From Saccharothrix obliqua (lineage in GTDB: Bacteria > Actinomycetota > Actinomycetes > Mycobacteriales > Pseudonocardiaceae): 64,000 bases of DNA. This document shows, one piece after another, positions 53,130 to 61,527 of the stretch. Numbering within the stretch: position 1 is the first letter of the stretch; each line of letters starts with the position of its first letter. Below the pieces are notes generated by a model. The model was not told where the DNA came from. It saw nothing but the letters and a program-made list of their open reading frames with translations, and ran no database searches. The position numbers and the translations under genes are program-made. Location: assembly GCF_019375475.1 (NCBI RefSeq), contig NZ_JAHXGQ010000012.1:181632-245631 (forward strand), in the 5' to 3' direction.

Positions 53130-53212
53130 CAACTCGAAGCGTATGGTAACTACGCGTCTCAGGCAGGGCAATCCTGTCCACACGAAGCATCGATCTAGTA
53201 TACTTCGAGTTG
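53130..53212. promoter_or_regulatory. Inverted half-sites between the MFS and MarR genes
   Basis: CAACTCGAAG at 53130–53139 (extended to CAACTCGAAGCGTA) is answered by TATACTTCGAGTTG at 53199–53212, an inverted match of 12 of 14 bases. The right-hand copy overlaps an AT-rich stretch suited to a promoter. This fits MarR-type control of both the exporter and the regulator. Confidence 0.5.
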
Positions 53213-53261
53213 TTAATATTCAGTGATCGGCTGGATGTGGGAGGCCGACTATCATGGACGC

Positions 53262-53684
53262 ATGGCGACGCCCAAGAGACCGGCCCCTCTTCCCGCTGGT
53301 GAGGTATGTGGCCTGGTCAGCGCGCTATCGCAAGCGATGGACCGGCACACCCGCAAGGTTGCGGAGCAGTTCGGCCTCACCGCGGCGCAGGCGGTCGCCC
53401 TGCGGGAGCTGCCTGAGCCTCGTACTCTTCGCGCCTTGGCGGAGCGGATGCACTGCGAAGCCTCGAACGCGACGTTCGTCGCCGACAAGCTGGAGGAGAT
53501 GGGCCTGCTGGAGCGGCGGGTTCACCCCACCGATCGTCGTGCCAAGTTGCTGTACCTGACCCCTGAAGGTGCCGCGCTGCGCAAGCAGGTGGTCAAACAA
53601 CTGGGTGTCGACGCCCCGCTCGGCCGGCTCAGCGAGGAGGAGCAGCGAGCCTTGCACGAACTGCTCGTCCGGGCTGTCAGGTGA
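53262..53684 (+). CDS. MarR-family transcriptional regulator
   Basis: About 140 residues. Core features: FGLTAAQAVALRELPEPRTLRALAERMHCEASNATFVADKLEEMGLLERR is recognisable as the MarR HTH, and HPTDRRAKLLYLTPEGAALR is the wing. The start is unsure: the ATG at 53262 gives a normal length but its GGAGG lies about 17 bases away; a GTG at 53223 would add 13 residues. It is divergent from the MFS exporter, so it probably represses export until a ligand, perhaps the pathway product, appears. Confidence 0.88.
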   Translation: MATPKRPAPLPAGEVCGLVSALSQAMDRHTRKVAEQFGLTAAQAVALRELPEPRTLRALAERMHCEASNATFVADKLEEMGLLERRVHPTDRRAKLLYLTPEGAALRKQVVKQLGVDAPLGRLSEEEQRALHELLVRAVR

Positions 53685-53714
53685 CGCGCGAGGCGACCTC
53701 GGCGAGCGGACTCC

Positions 53715-54629
53715 TCACCTCGTGTCCGAGCCGTCCACCCATCGGTTGATCCGGTCGGCGGCGTCGGCGGATCGCGGGCGGAGGAGGACCAACTTCAGGC
53801 CGGAGCGAGAGGTGACGTCAAGCGAGAGGCGGGTCAGCGGCAGCTCGCCCAGTTCCGGGTGGTTCAGGACCTGGACAATGGGCGGTTCGTCATTGACGTG
53901 GTACCGGTCCCAGAGCTTCGCGAACACCGGGCTCGTGTCCCGGAGCCTGGTGATCAGCGCGTCCAGTCGCGCATCGCCCAGCATCTCCGCGCTCTCCGCC
54001 CGGAAGTGCGCGACGGCGTTTGCCGCCTCCTGCTCCCAGTGCGGGAAGCGATTCGCCGCCTGCGGGTGGTTGAAGAGCAGGTCGAGGTAATTCGTCCACT
54101 GCCCCTCGATGCCGAGCAGGCGAACGGCGGTCGAGTTGGCCACATCGATGTCCCAGTAGCAGTCGAGCACGTACGCGGGATTCGGCAGGAAGCCGTTCAC
54201 GGCGCTGGTGCTCAGTTCTCGGTGGTTCTCCGGTGACAGTCGGGGCGAGGGCGTCGCGTAGCCCGCCAGGCGCATCATGTACTGCCTTTGGCCTTCGTTG
54301 AGGCACAGGGCGTCGGCGATCGCGGCCAGGATGTTCGGCGATACGTTCTTCGCCCTGCCCTGTTCGATCCAGGTGTACCAGGAAGCTCCGATACCCGCCA
54401 GCATGGCGACTTCCTCGCGGCGCAGTCCCGGAAGTCGCCGGGGTCCGGTGTTCGGTAACCCGACCTGTTGCGGTGTCACTTCGGCGCGCCGGGCCGCGAG
54501 GAAAACACCTAATTCCGCGAACTTCAAGTCGGTCAAACTCGACGCACGGCCGGCAGCGGTGATGCCGCTGCGGCGGACCTCGTGCACGGTGACGTTGGCG
54601 CTCGATCGGGTCGAACCGGTACCAGTCAT
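53715..54629 (-). CDS. XRE regulator with MmyB-like ligand domain
   Basis: 304 residues. LRREEVAMLAGIGASWYTWIEQGRAKNVS is the HTH with its family signature; the ligand domain contains NPAYVLDCYWDIDVANSTAVRLLG, PHWEQEAANAVAHFRAES and LNHPELGELPLTRLSLDV. An N-terminal extension of about 35 residues is longer than usual. GGGGGGATC precedes the ATG at 54629. Convergent with the MarR gene. It may regulate the AvrD region or the kinase-like pair, but no neighbour is divergent from it. Confidence 0.9.
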   Translation of the reverse strand: MTGTGSTRSSANVTVHEVRRSGITAAGRASSLTDLKFAELGVFLAARRAEVTPQQVGLPNTGPRRLPGLRREEVAMLAGIGASWYTWIEQGRAKNVSPNILAAIADALCLNEGQRQYMMRLAGYATPSPRLSPENHRELSTSAVNGFLPNPAYVLDCYWDIDVANSTAVRLLGIEGQWTNYLDLLFNHPQAANRFPHWEQEAANAVAHFRAESAEMLGDARLDALITRLRDTSPVFAKLWDRYHVNDEPPIVQVLNHPELGELPLTRLSLDVTSRSGLKLVLLRPRSADAADRINRWVDGSDTR

Positions 54630-54847
54630 CAATGATCCCCCCAGAAGCAATATCCACTGTCCACCTGTGGTGGAATTCGTTCGACATAGATGTCAGGCGA
54701 CTCATGGTACAAGTTTCGTTCTATCCGGTGTGCCCTTCGTCGTGATCAGTCCGGGAACTCCGGCGTCTCGCCATTGAATCCCGGCCCTCATCTGCGGAGT
54801 CCCCGACCGTCATGACCTGCGTCGGGCAACGCCTCGGGGTGCGGCCG

Positions 54848-54889
54848 GTTGTGCTGTCGATGAAGTCGGGTTTCCATCGACAGCACAAC
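54848..54889 (-). terminator. 15-bp perfect hairpin terminator
   Basis: The stem is 54848–54862 with 54875–54889 and the loop is 12 bases. It lies 43 bases past the stop of the minus-strand kinase-like gene at 54933. Confidence 0.75.
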
Positions 54890-54932
54890 CACATCTGTGA
54901 TGTGTATCACCATGTCGTGTGGTGGCTGGCCC

Positions 54933-55538
54933 CTAGTGAGGAGACGGCACGTTCGGGAGCGCCAGCACCTGGGAGATCCGCTCCTCCACGGACCCGGTGA
55001 CGACGTGCACGGGCAGGCCGAGTTTCCCCAGCGTCTCGAGCATGAGCTTGTCGGACAGCACTCGGAAGGACTCGCTGATGGGCAGGGGGTCGACCGCGAG
55101 CGGCACCTCCACCGGGCAGTGGACGAAAAGGTCGTAACCCGTGCGCGCGTGCTCTTGCGCCAACAAGCTGAGCTGGTCGACCACTTCCTCGTAGATCCCG
55201 GTGTTCCCGGAGCGCACGGCTGTCTTCACGTCGGCGGCGGGCTCGGGGTACCGCCCCACCGCGAGCCGCACCTTGGTGTAGACCCACTCGTGCAGGACGG
55301 AACCATCGGACAGGAACCCGTTCTTGAGCGAGGATTCCTCGACGGAGCGCTCGATGAAGCGACGGGCGGCGAGTTGGATCAGCTCCGATTCGGTCGTCTC
55401 CTCCAGGGGCTTGGGGGCGCCGCCCGCGGGATTCCGCATGGCGCTGCCGTGGGTGCGCCCGAGTCCGAGCCGCGCCGACAGTTCCGTGGTCAGTGTCGTC
55501 TTGCCGTTGCCGTACGCGCCGACGAAAGCAATCCTCAC
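54933..55538 (-). CDS. P-loop NTPase, NadR/AAA_28-like (paralogue 1)
   Basis: 201 residues. Walker A is GAYGNGKTTLT (residues 7–17). Other conserved stretches are FLSDGSVLHEWVYTKVRLAVG, YDLFVHCPVEVP and LMLETLGKLGLPVHVVTGSVEERI, which recur in the next gene, so the two are paralogues. The fold fits the AAA_28 group, which includes NadR-type nucleoside kinases. A kinase for a small molecule is likely but the substrate is unknown. The GTG at 55538 has GGAGATGA upstream. Confidence 0.72.
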   Translation of the reverse strand: MRIAFVGAYGNGKTTLTTELSARLGLGRTHGSAMRNPAGGAPKPLEETTESELIQLAARRFIERSVEESSLKNGFLSDGSVLHEWVYTKVRLAVGRYPEPAADVKTAVRSGNTGIYEEVVDQLSLLAQEHARTGYDLFVHCPVEVPLAVDPLPISESFRVLSDKLMLETLGKLGLPVHVVTGSVEERISQVLALPNVPSPH

Positions 55539-55645
55539 GAATTCATCTCCGTTCGTCCGGGTGTCGAGAGCGGTGGTGAGCCGCTCGCCGGGGTGGGGCA
55601 CCGCGACGGCGGCTCGGCGCGGGCCGGCCACCATCGCCGCGCTTC

Positions 55646-56350
55646 TCAGGCCACGGTGTCGGCCAGCCGCTCGATCTCCGTGCGGGTATCGATCTTCGAG
55701 TAGTCCTCCTGTGCGTGGGCGATGGCTTCGTCGATGCTCATCTGCGGCGTGAACCTGAAGATGTCGAGCATTTTCTGCAACCGCTCGGGGATCGGTCCCC
55801 CGACGACGTGTACCGGGATGTCCTGCTCCGCCAGGGTTTCCAGCAACAGTCCCTCGGCGAGCGAGCGGAACCGCTCGTTCACCGGCCGGTGCCCGTCCTC
55901 CACGATCGGGAACTCGATGGGCAGGTGGACGAACACGTCGTAGGCTTTCTTGGCGTGCTGCACCGCCGGGACCTTGATCTGCTTCATGACCTCGGCGTAG
56001 AAGCGGACCTCGTCGGTCATCTCGACCGTCTCCAGGTCGACCGAGTCGTTCGGGTTGATGCCAACTTTGACCCGCACCGTCGCGTAGGCCCACTCGTGCA
56101 GCGACGAGCCGTCCGAGATGTAGTCGTCCCCCAGGTGGCTCTCGGCGACCGCACGGCCCTGGATGCGTCGCGTGATCAGCATGATGAGTTCCGCGCCGTT
56201 GCACTCCTCCAGCGTTTTGCCGGGGATGGAGATCGGGAGGATCTCCCTCATCGTGGGGGCGGCCGTGCGCGGAATGCCGGTCAGGTGCGAGAGTGCCATA
56301 CTGGTGATGGTTTTGCCGACCGAATAAGTTCCGGAAATGGACAGTTTCAT
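55646..56350 (-). CDS. P-loop NTPase, NadR/AAA_28-like (paralogue 2)
   Basis: 234 residues. Walker A is SGTYSVGKTITSM near the N-terminus. It shares SDGSSLHEWAYATVRVKVG, YDVFVHLPIEFP and LLLETLAEQDIPVHVVGGPIPERL with the downstream paralogue and has a 30-residue C-terminal extension (QMSIDEAIAHAQEDYSKID). The genes are in the same direction 107 bases apart and probably form one unit. Gene pairs of this kind suggest a heteromeric enzyme or two sequential phosphorylations. Not recognised beyond the fold. Confidence 0.72.
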   Translation of the reverse strand: MKLSISGTYSVGKTITSMALSHLTGIPRTAAPTMREILPISIPGKTLEECNGAELIMLITRRIQGRAVAESHLGDDYISDGSSLHEWAYATVRVKVGINPNDSVDLETVEMTDEVRFYAEVMKQIKVPAVQHAKKAYDVFVHLPIEFPIVEDGHRPVNERFRSLAEGLLLETLAEQDIPVHVVGGPIPERLQKMLDIFRFTPQMSIDEAIAHAQEDYSKIDTRTEIERLADTVA

Positions 56351-56609
56351 TCCTGCCTCTTTCTGGGGCCCGCTGGCGACCTCACTCCCGGGAAGTCGCG
56401 CGGCAGCTCATCTGGGTCATTTCCTGTGGAAAATACGTGCGGCTCAGTTGTTGCCGATTTGCCTGCTCCGGCGTTCATCGGCTATTCTCGTCCAACTCAT
56501 GGACAATCATGACGAAAGATGTCAACCCGCCCCAGACTCCGTTGCCAACAGGGCCAATGGTGCCATCATCACGAAGCCTATCGTTAACACCAACAGTGAT
56601 GCTTCTATT

Positions 56610-56960
56610 TGATCGTGGCCGGGCGGTGGGGAGTCGGAAGAGTTTGTGGCTGATGTAGTGCTTGCGAGAAGCCTCGTTGAGGCAGCGTTGCCCGGTGATC
56701 CTGGCAGCGGAGCGACGCCCATCAGGGCGGCGAAGGCGATCTCCGAGTGGGTGTGGCCAGGCGCGCAGGACGGTCGCGACGACGATTGGTGCCGAATTCG
56801 GACTCGGATCAGTTGCGGGACTTGGACGGTGACTGCCGGGGTCGGAGCACTGTGGTTGACGGCCGGTGCGTCGTCGCGTGCCCCCGTGCGGCGAGCCGAG
56901 CGGACCGCTTCGTCCCGACAGGCGGGCCAGGTGGAGCTCTGGCTCATCGCCACCACTCGG
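56610..56960 (-). mobile_element. IS110-like transposase remnant
   Basis: The minus strand reads HTHSEIAFAALMGVAPLPGSPGNA, which resembles the C-terminal Transposase_20 signature of IS110 enzymes (SEAAFAALxGVAPxPxSSG). The flanking sequence on both sides is worn and no full gene is present. Confidence 0.45.
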
Positions 56961-57039
56961 TGAGCGTTGCCCATGGGGGTGGTCGTCGGCGATGTGGCTT
57001 CCGATTTGGCCGGGTCGTTTTCGTTCTGCTGTGGCCGGT

Positions 57040-57189
57040 GGGCACCGGGGTGCCGTCGACGCAGGACGCGGTCACGGGTGGCGTCGGCCAGGCTTGGCGC
57101 GCGGCAGTCGGGGCAGCAGCGGCACGATCCGCCGGTGGGCGCGGGACACCGTGGGTAGGGAGGCCCGGTACATGTCCGCGACGACGGCT
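57040..57189 (-). mobile_element. DDE transposase remnant interrupted by the IS5-type element
   Basis: The minus strand reads MYRASLPTVSRAHRRIVPLLPRLPR, then, after a one-base shift, SLADATRDRVL. The same protein segment is better kept at 62.5 kb (MYRVPQPTVSHAYLPIVPLLPRLLRRHVPSLADATRGRVLLVDGT, in parts). It stops at the left end of the intact IS at 57191, which seems to have inserted into this older relic. Confidence 0.55.
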
Positions 57190-57190
57190 A

Positions 57191-58104
57191 GAGCGTGTCT
57201 TCGAAGGTTAGATCCAGAGCAGGATCGAGGCGATGGTGACCGCCGCCTGGTAGGACTCGCGGGTCTTGTCGTAGCGGGTGGCCAGGCCCCGCCACTGTTT
57301 GAGGTGGTTGAAGCAGCGTTCGACGACGTTGCGGAGTCGGTAGGTGCGGTGGTCGAAGGAAGGTGGTCGGCCGCCGCGTGAGCCTCGGTTGCGGCGGCCG
57401 TCGGCCTGGTCGACGCGTTCGGGGATCGTGCGCCGGATGGCCCGTCGTCGCAGGTAGGCGCGGATCGCGCGTGAGCTGTAGCCCTTGTCGGCGATCACGT
57501 GGTCGGGGCGGGTTCGCGGACCGCCCGACCCGATCCGGGGGACACGGATCGCCTCCATCACCTGCTCGAAGCGGGTGCAATCGTTGACGTTGCCGCCCGA
57601 CAGCACGAACCCGAGCGGGCGGCCCCGACCGTCGCAGGCCAAGTGGAGCTTGGTGCTCAATCCGCCGCGGGATCGGCCGAGGGCGTGATCACCCGCCTCG
57701 CCGTGGCCGCGCGCCCCCTTTTGCCTCCGGCGGCGTGCTGGTGGGCACGCACGATCGTGGAGTCGACCGACACCAGCCAGTCCAGGTCGCTGGCGGCGTC
57801 GTGCTCCGCCTGGACCGCCCGCAGCATCCGCGAGAACGTCCCGTCCAACGCCCACCTGCGGAAACGGGTGTAGAGGGTCTGCCAGGAGCCGTAGCGTTCC
57901 GGCACGTCCCGCCACGCCGAGCCGGTCCGCAGCTTCCACACGATCCCGTTGAGCACCACACGGTCGTCCGAGCGGGGCCTGCCCACGGTCCCCGAGCCCG
58001 GCAGAAACCGCGACAACGCAGCCCACTCGACATCCGACAACTCATGACGACGCACCACGACACACATGATCCAACACCGCTTGATCACATTTGAAGACAG
58101 GCCC
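57191..58104 (-). mobile_element. Intact IS5-family element (IS427-like), 914 bp
   Basis: The ends are imperfect inverted repeats: GAGCGTGTCTTCGAAGGT at 57191–57208 and, inverted, GGGCCTGTCTTCAAATGT at 58104–58087. The flanking dinucleotide TA is repeated on both sides (57189–57190 and 58105–58106), the expected IS427-type target duplication. It holds one transposase gene read in two frames. A diverged solo end of a related element lies at 17.4 kb. Confidence 0.88.
57208..58067 (-). CDS. IS5/IS427 transposase, two frames joined by a -1 shift
   Basis: Frame 1 runs from about 58067 to 57657 (RRHELSDVEWAALSRFLPG, WRDVPERYGSWQTLYTRFRRW, VSVDSTIVRAHQHAAGGK). Frame 2 carries on to 57208 (HGEAGDHALGRSRGGLSTKLH, VIADKGYSSRAIRAYLRRR, RNVVERCFNHLKQWRGLATRY). 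Together they give the whole DDE enzyme: Asp in VSVDST, Asp in ADKGY, Glu in VVERCF. The frames meet at AAAAGGGGG (minus strand, 57722–57714); a -1 slip on the As gives GGKKGARGHGEAGDH, the family's normal sequence. This is typical programmed frameshifting in the group. Confidence 0.85.
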
Positions 58105-58253
58105 TAGGGGATGTTGGTGCGCAACAACAGTCGCTACCCGTTTCAAGGGAGCCGGCTGCGTGGTTGCCCGGGCGACCACCGCCAGGTCGTCAAGCAGGTG
58201 CCCGCCCGCCAACAGCCCTGATAGGGACCGCCCACTCACTCCGTACCAGGAAA

Positions 58254-58757
58254 TCAGGGTGGGGCGGGGACCGGCGTCCCCGCCCCACCGCCAAGCCGGC
58301 ACACGAATCGCACGCTCCGCGGCATGAGCGGATGTTCATCGAGCCAGTTGCCGCACCAGCGTCGCGGCGGCCGGTGCGAGGTGCGGCAGCGGGTGGTCTG
58401 GTAGGAGTGCGTCCGCACCGTCGTGGCCGCCGCTCTGAGGAAGTACAGGATCGGCCCCACCGCTGCCGCGACACCGATGACCGGGATGAACAAGCCCACG
58501 ACCAGCCCGAGGGCTCCGGCCGACTTGGCCGCCAGCCAGTTCCACCACGACCGGGGCGCCCGGTACTGCTGGAGCGGTTCCACGTTCGTCCAAGCGGCCC
58601 TCGACCACACACCATCCGCCGACTCGAACCCGCGCACCAGCACAACGAGCCGAGACCGTCCCGGGTCGAGCCGCACCTGACCGGACCTCCGGCAATCGGC
58701 GGAAGCGAATCGCGCCGCCACCACCAAGCCGCCGACACGGCGTTGGTCGGGCGCCAT
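58254..58757 (-). CDS. Hypothetical membrane protein
   Basis: Up to 167 residues. Two adjacent hydrophobic stretches are present (SAGALGLVVGLFIPVIGVAAAVGPILYFL), preceded by WWNWLAAK; the rest is Arg-rich and polar. The first part (VVLVRGFESADGVWSRAAWTNVEPLQQYRAPRS) reads like real protein, but the C-terminal end after the helices looks random, so the gene may be broken near the IS. The ATG is at 58757. No family recognised. Confidence 0.4.
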   Translation of the reverse strand: MAPDQRRVGGLVVAARFASADCRRSGQVRLDPGRSRLVVLVRGFESADGVWSRAAWTNVEPLQQYRAPRSWWNWLAAKSAGALGLVVGLFIPVIGVAAAVGPILYFLRAAATTVRTHSYQTTRCRTSHRPPRRWCGNWLDEHPLMPRSVRFVCRLGGGAGTPVPAPP

Positions 58758-58964
58758 CCCGTCTGAGCACCGCCATGATCACCCGCACGGGTGGCGTTGA
58801 GCGCGGCTGGAACGGGCTGGGAAACCAGTGCGCCCGCGCCGGTGGGCGGCAAGATCAGGCTGAGCACGCGTCGTCGACTCGCCGGCCGAGAACAGCGTCC
58901 GGCTCGCGATGGAGCTGGAGGGCGGCGAGGAAGCGGCGGTGGCCGCCCGGGTGCCGTACCGCTA

Positions 58965-59684
58965 CTACCGCTGCCGTACCGGCCGGATCACCAGCTCGTT
59001 CACGTCCACACCGGACGGTTGGTTGATCGCGTACGAGATGGCTTCGGCAATGGCGTCCGACGGAATGCTGTTCGCACGGTAAGTGCGCATCCATTCCCTG
59101 GCACCGGCCTCCGTGATGGTGTCGGCGAGTTCGGACTCCACCACGCCGGGCGAGACCGTGGTGACGCGGATGCCCGGTTCCAGCTCCTGCCGCAGCCCTT
59201 CGGTGATCGCCCAGGCGGCATGCTTGGTGGCGGCGTAGACGGCTGCCGTCGGCGACACCTCGTGCGCGGCGATCGACGCCACCGTCACGAAGTGACCGCT
59301 GCCGGCACGCTGGAAGTGTGGCAGTGCTGAGGCGATCCCGTGCAGCAACCCGCGCACGTTCACGTCGATCATCCGGTCCCACTCGTCGACCAGCAGTGAG
59401 TCCATTCGGGACAGTGGCATCACGCCCGCGTTGTTCACGATCACGTCCACACGCCCGTGCCGCTCGACCGCACCGTCGACGAACTCCGCGACCTCCTCGC
59501 GGCCGGTCACGTCCAGTCGCCGGGTCTCGACGCTGCCGCCGTCGGCGCGGATCTCGCCGGCCAGCTCCGCCAGCCGGTCCTCCCGTCGCGCGCTGGCGAC
59601 CACGTGGTGTCCTTCGCGCGCAAGGCGCAGTGCGGTCGCGTGGCCGATCCCGCTGCTGGCACCAGTGATGAGCACGACCTTCAT
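58965..59684 (-). CDS. Short-chain dehydrogenase/reductase
   Basis: 239 residues. ITGASSGIGHATA is the cofactor loop, NNAGVMP, Ser in VASIAAHEVSP and YAATK (YxxxK) complete the classical SDR site. The end VDVNELVIRPVRQR matches the YdfG/NADP-retinol-dehydrogenase-like group common in actinomycetes. The ATG is one base after the stop of the upstream SDR (TGA-C-ATG), so they are co-translated. Probably reduces small carbonyl compounds. Confidence 0.9.
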   Translation of the reverse strand: MKVVLITGASSGIGHATALRLAREGHHVVASARREDRLAELAGEIRADGGSVETRRLDVTGREEVAEFVDGAVERHGRVDVIVNNAGVMPLSRMDSLLVDEWDRMIDVNVRGLLHGIASALPHFQRAGSGHFVTVASIAAHEVSPTAAVYAATKHAAWAITEGLRQELEPGIRVTTVSPGVVESELADTITEAGAREWMRTYRANSIPSDAIAEAISYAINQPSGVDVNELVIRPVRQR

Positions 59685-59685
59685 G

Positions 59686-60516
59686 TCAGTTCTCCGGGTA
59701 GTCGGTGGACAGGGTGAGCGAACGCCACTCGTCGAACGTGGCGCGCAGCGTGTCGAGGCGAGCGGTCGCGATGTCGTAGGCGGCCTTGCCGAGCAGCAAC
59801 CGCAGCGGCGGCTCGTCCGACTCGACCGCGGTGAGCACGGCCTGCGCGGCACGTGCCGGATCGCCGGGCTGATGTCCGTACGTGGCAAGGGTTGCGGTCC
59901 GACGCGCGCCCGCGGTCTCGGCGTAGTCGTCGATGACCGTCGCGGACTGGCGCATCGACGGGCCCGACCAGTTGGTGCGGAACGCGCCCGGCTCGACGAT
60001 CGTCACGCGGATCCCCAACGGCGCGACCTCGGCGGCGAGCGACTCGGACAGACCTTCGACCGCGAACTTCGTCGCGTGGTAGTAGCCGGTCGCGCCGAAC
60101 GCGGCCAGCCCACCCAGGGACGAGATGGTGACGATGTGACCGGACCGGCGGGCCCGCATACCTGGCAGCACGGCCTTCGTGACGTCGACGAGCCCGTGCA
60201 CGTTGGTGTCGAACAAATTGCGGACCTCGGCGTCCTCTCCTTCCTCGATGGCGGCCAGGTAGCCGTAGCCGGCGTTGTTGACCAGCACGTCGATGCGGCC
60301 GAACGTGTCCTCGGCCGTGGCGACCGCGGCCGTGACCTGGGCGTGGTCGGTGACGTCGAGCGGGAGTACCAGGGCCCGTTCGTTCGAGCCGAGGTCCGCG
60401 ACCTGCTCCGGGTCGCGGGCGGTGACCACGACACGCAGGCCGCGGTCGAGTGCGGCCGTCGCGATCGCGCGACCGAGACCGGTCGAGCAACCGGTGACGA
60501 ACCAAACGGAGGTCAT
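59686..60516 (-). CDS. Short-chain dehydrogenase/reductase
   Basis: 276 residues. FVTGCSTGLGRAIA is the cofactor loop; NNAGYGYLAAIEEG, Ser in ISSLGG and YHATK form the active site. The C-terminal extension (AYDIATARLDTLRATFDEWRSL) is typical of the oxidoreductase subgroup often paired with a second SDR. It precedes the other SDR by one base. The XRE regulator gene 52 bases upstream, read in the same direction, probably controls the pair. Confidence 0.9.
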   Translation of the reverse strand: MTSVWFVTGCSTGLGRAIATAALDRGLRVVVTARDPEQVADLGSNERALVLPLDVTDHAQVTAAVATAEDTFGRIDVLVNNAGYGYLAAIEEGEDAEVRNLFDTNVHGLVDVTKAVLPGMRARRSGHIVTISSLGGLAAFGATGYYHATKFAVEGLSESLAAEVAPLGIRVTIVEPGAFRTNWSGPSMRQSATVIDDYAETAGARRTATLATYGHQPGDPARAAQAVLTAVESDEPPLRLLLGKAAYDIATARLDTLRATFDEWRSLTLSTDYPEN

Positions 60517-60568
60517 GAATTCTCCTTTTTCGGGCAGGGGCGAGCCCCGGTCCGTGCGAGATACGAAC

Positions 60569-61372
60569 TCAGCGCGCGGTCAGGCTTCCCAGCAGCGACA
60601 GCGCCTCGGCGGACGGGCTGCCGGGGTCGGCCTGGTAGACGACCAGTTGCTGGCCTGGTGCGCTGTTCACGGTGAGCGACTCGTAGGTGAGGGTCAGCTC
60701 CCCGACGAGCGGGTGCCGGAAACGCTTGGTCTCCCGGGTCTTCTGGCGGATGTCGTGCCGGGCCCAGAGCCTGCGGAAGTCCTCGCTCTTGAGCGACAGT
60801 TCCCCGACGGTCCGGATGAGCCGCTGGTCGTCGGGGTCGGTGTGCGAGCGCAGGCCGCCGACGGTGTTGACGGCCACGCGTTCCCAGTCCGGGTAGAAGT
60901 CGCGGGCGTCCGGGTCGAGGAACACCAGCCGCACCAGGTCATTGCTGTACGTGTGGCCGGCGAACAAAGCCTCGCCGAGTTGGTTGTGGGCCAGCACGTT
61001 CATGCACCGCCCGAGCACGACCGCGGGAGTGCTGGTCCAGGCGGCCATCATGGCCACCAGCGCCGGGCTGACCTGCTCCTTCCGCGCACGTGGCCGCGGG
61101 CGGGGCCTGGCCAGGTCGTGCAGGTACGCCCTGGCCTCCTCGTCGAGGTCCAGCGCCCGCGCGAGCGCGTCGATGACCTGCGGCGACGGGTTCCGCTCGC
61201 GGCCCTGCTCGAGCCGCACGTAGTAGTCGGTGCTTACGCCGGCCAGCAGCGCGACCTCGATCCGGCGCAGGCCGGACACCCGCCTGCGGGTGCCGGGCGC
61301 CAGGTCGACGTCCTCCGGCCGCACCTGCGCGCGCCTGGCCTTGAGGAACTCACCGATCGCGTTGCTGTACAC
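60569..61372 (-). CDS. XRE regulator with MmyB-like ligand domain
   Basis: 267 residues. LRRIEVALLAGVSTDYYVRLEQGRERNPSPQVID is the HTH with family signature, in pieces; FYPDWERVAVNTVGGLRSH, RHPLVGELTLTYESL and QQLVVYQADPGS belong to the ligand domain. The GTG at 61372 is used because the usual N-terminus begins there. It likely forms one unit with the two downstream SDR genes. Third member of this family in the window. Confidence 0.92.
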   Translation of the reverse strand: MYSNAIGEFLKARRAQVRPEDVDLAPGTRRRVSGLRRIEVALLAGVSTDYYVRLEQGRERNPSPQVIDALARALDLDEEARAYLHDLARPRPRPRARKEQVSPALVAMMAAWTSTPAVVLGRCMNVLAHNQLGEALFAGHTYSNDLVRLVFLDPDARDFYPDWERVAVNTVGGLRSHTDPDDQRLIRTVGELSLKSEDFRRLWARHDIRQKTRETKRFRHPLVGELTLTYESLTVNSAPGQQLVVYQADPGSPSAEALSLLGSLTAR

Positions 61373-61527
61373 GACTTCGAGGCTAGTTCCGTTCGAGAAC
61401 GGAAGGGTGGGTGTGTTACTCCCAGTGCCGCATCAGGCAACGTTCACCCTGCTGCAACGCGCCGCTTGGGTGGCGTGGGGAGACGGTTGGAGCACCAGGT
61501 GCCTTGATCGGACGTTGCTCGGACGGA

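Noticed and set aside
58105..58253. Continuation of the interrupted transposase relic right of the IS
   Set aside because: The sequence after the right end does not continue the relic's protein in any frame I could recognise.
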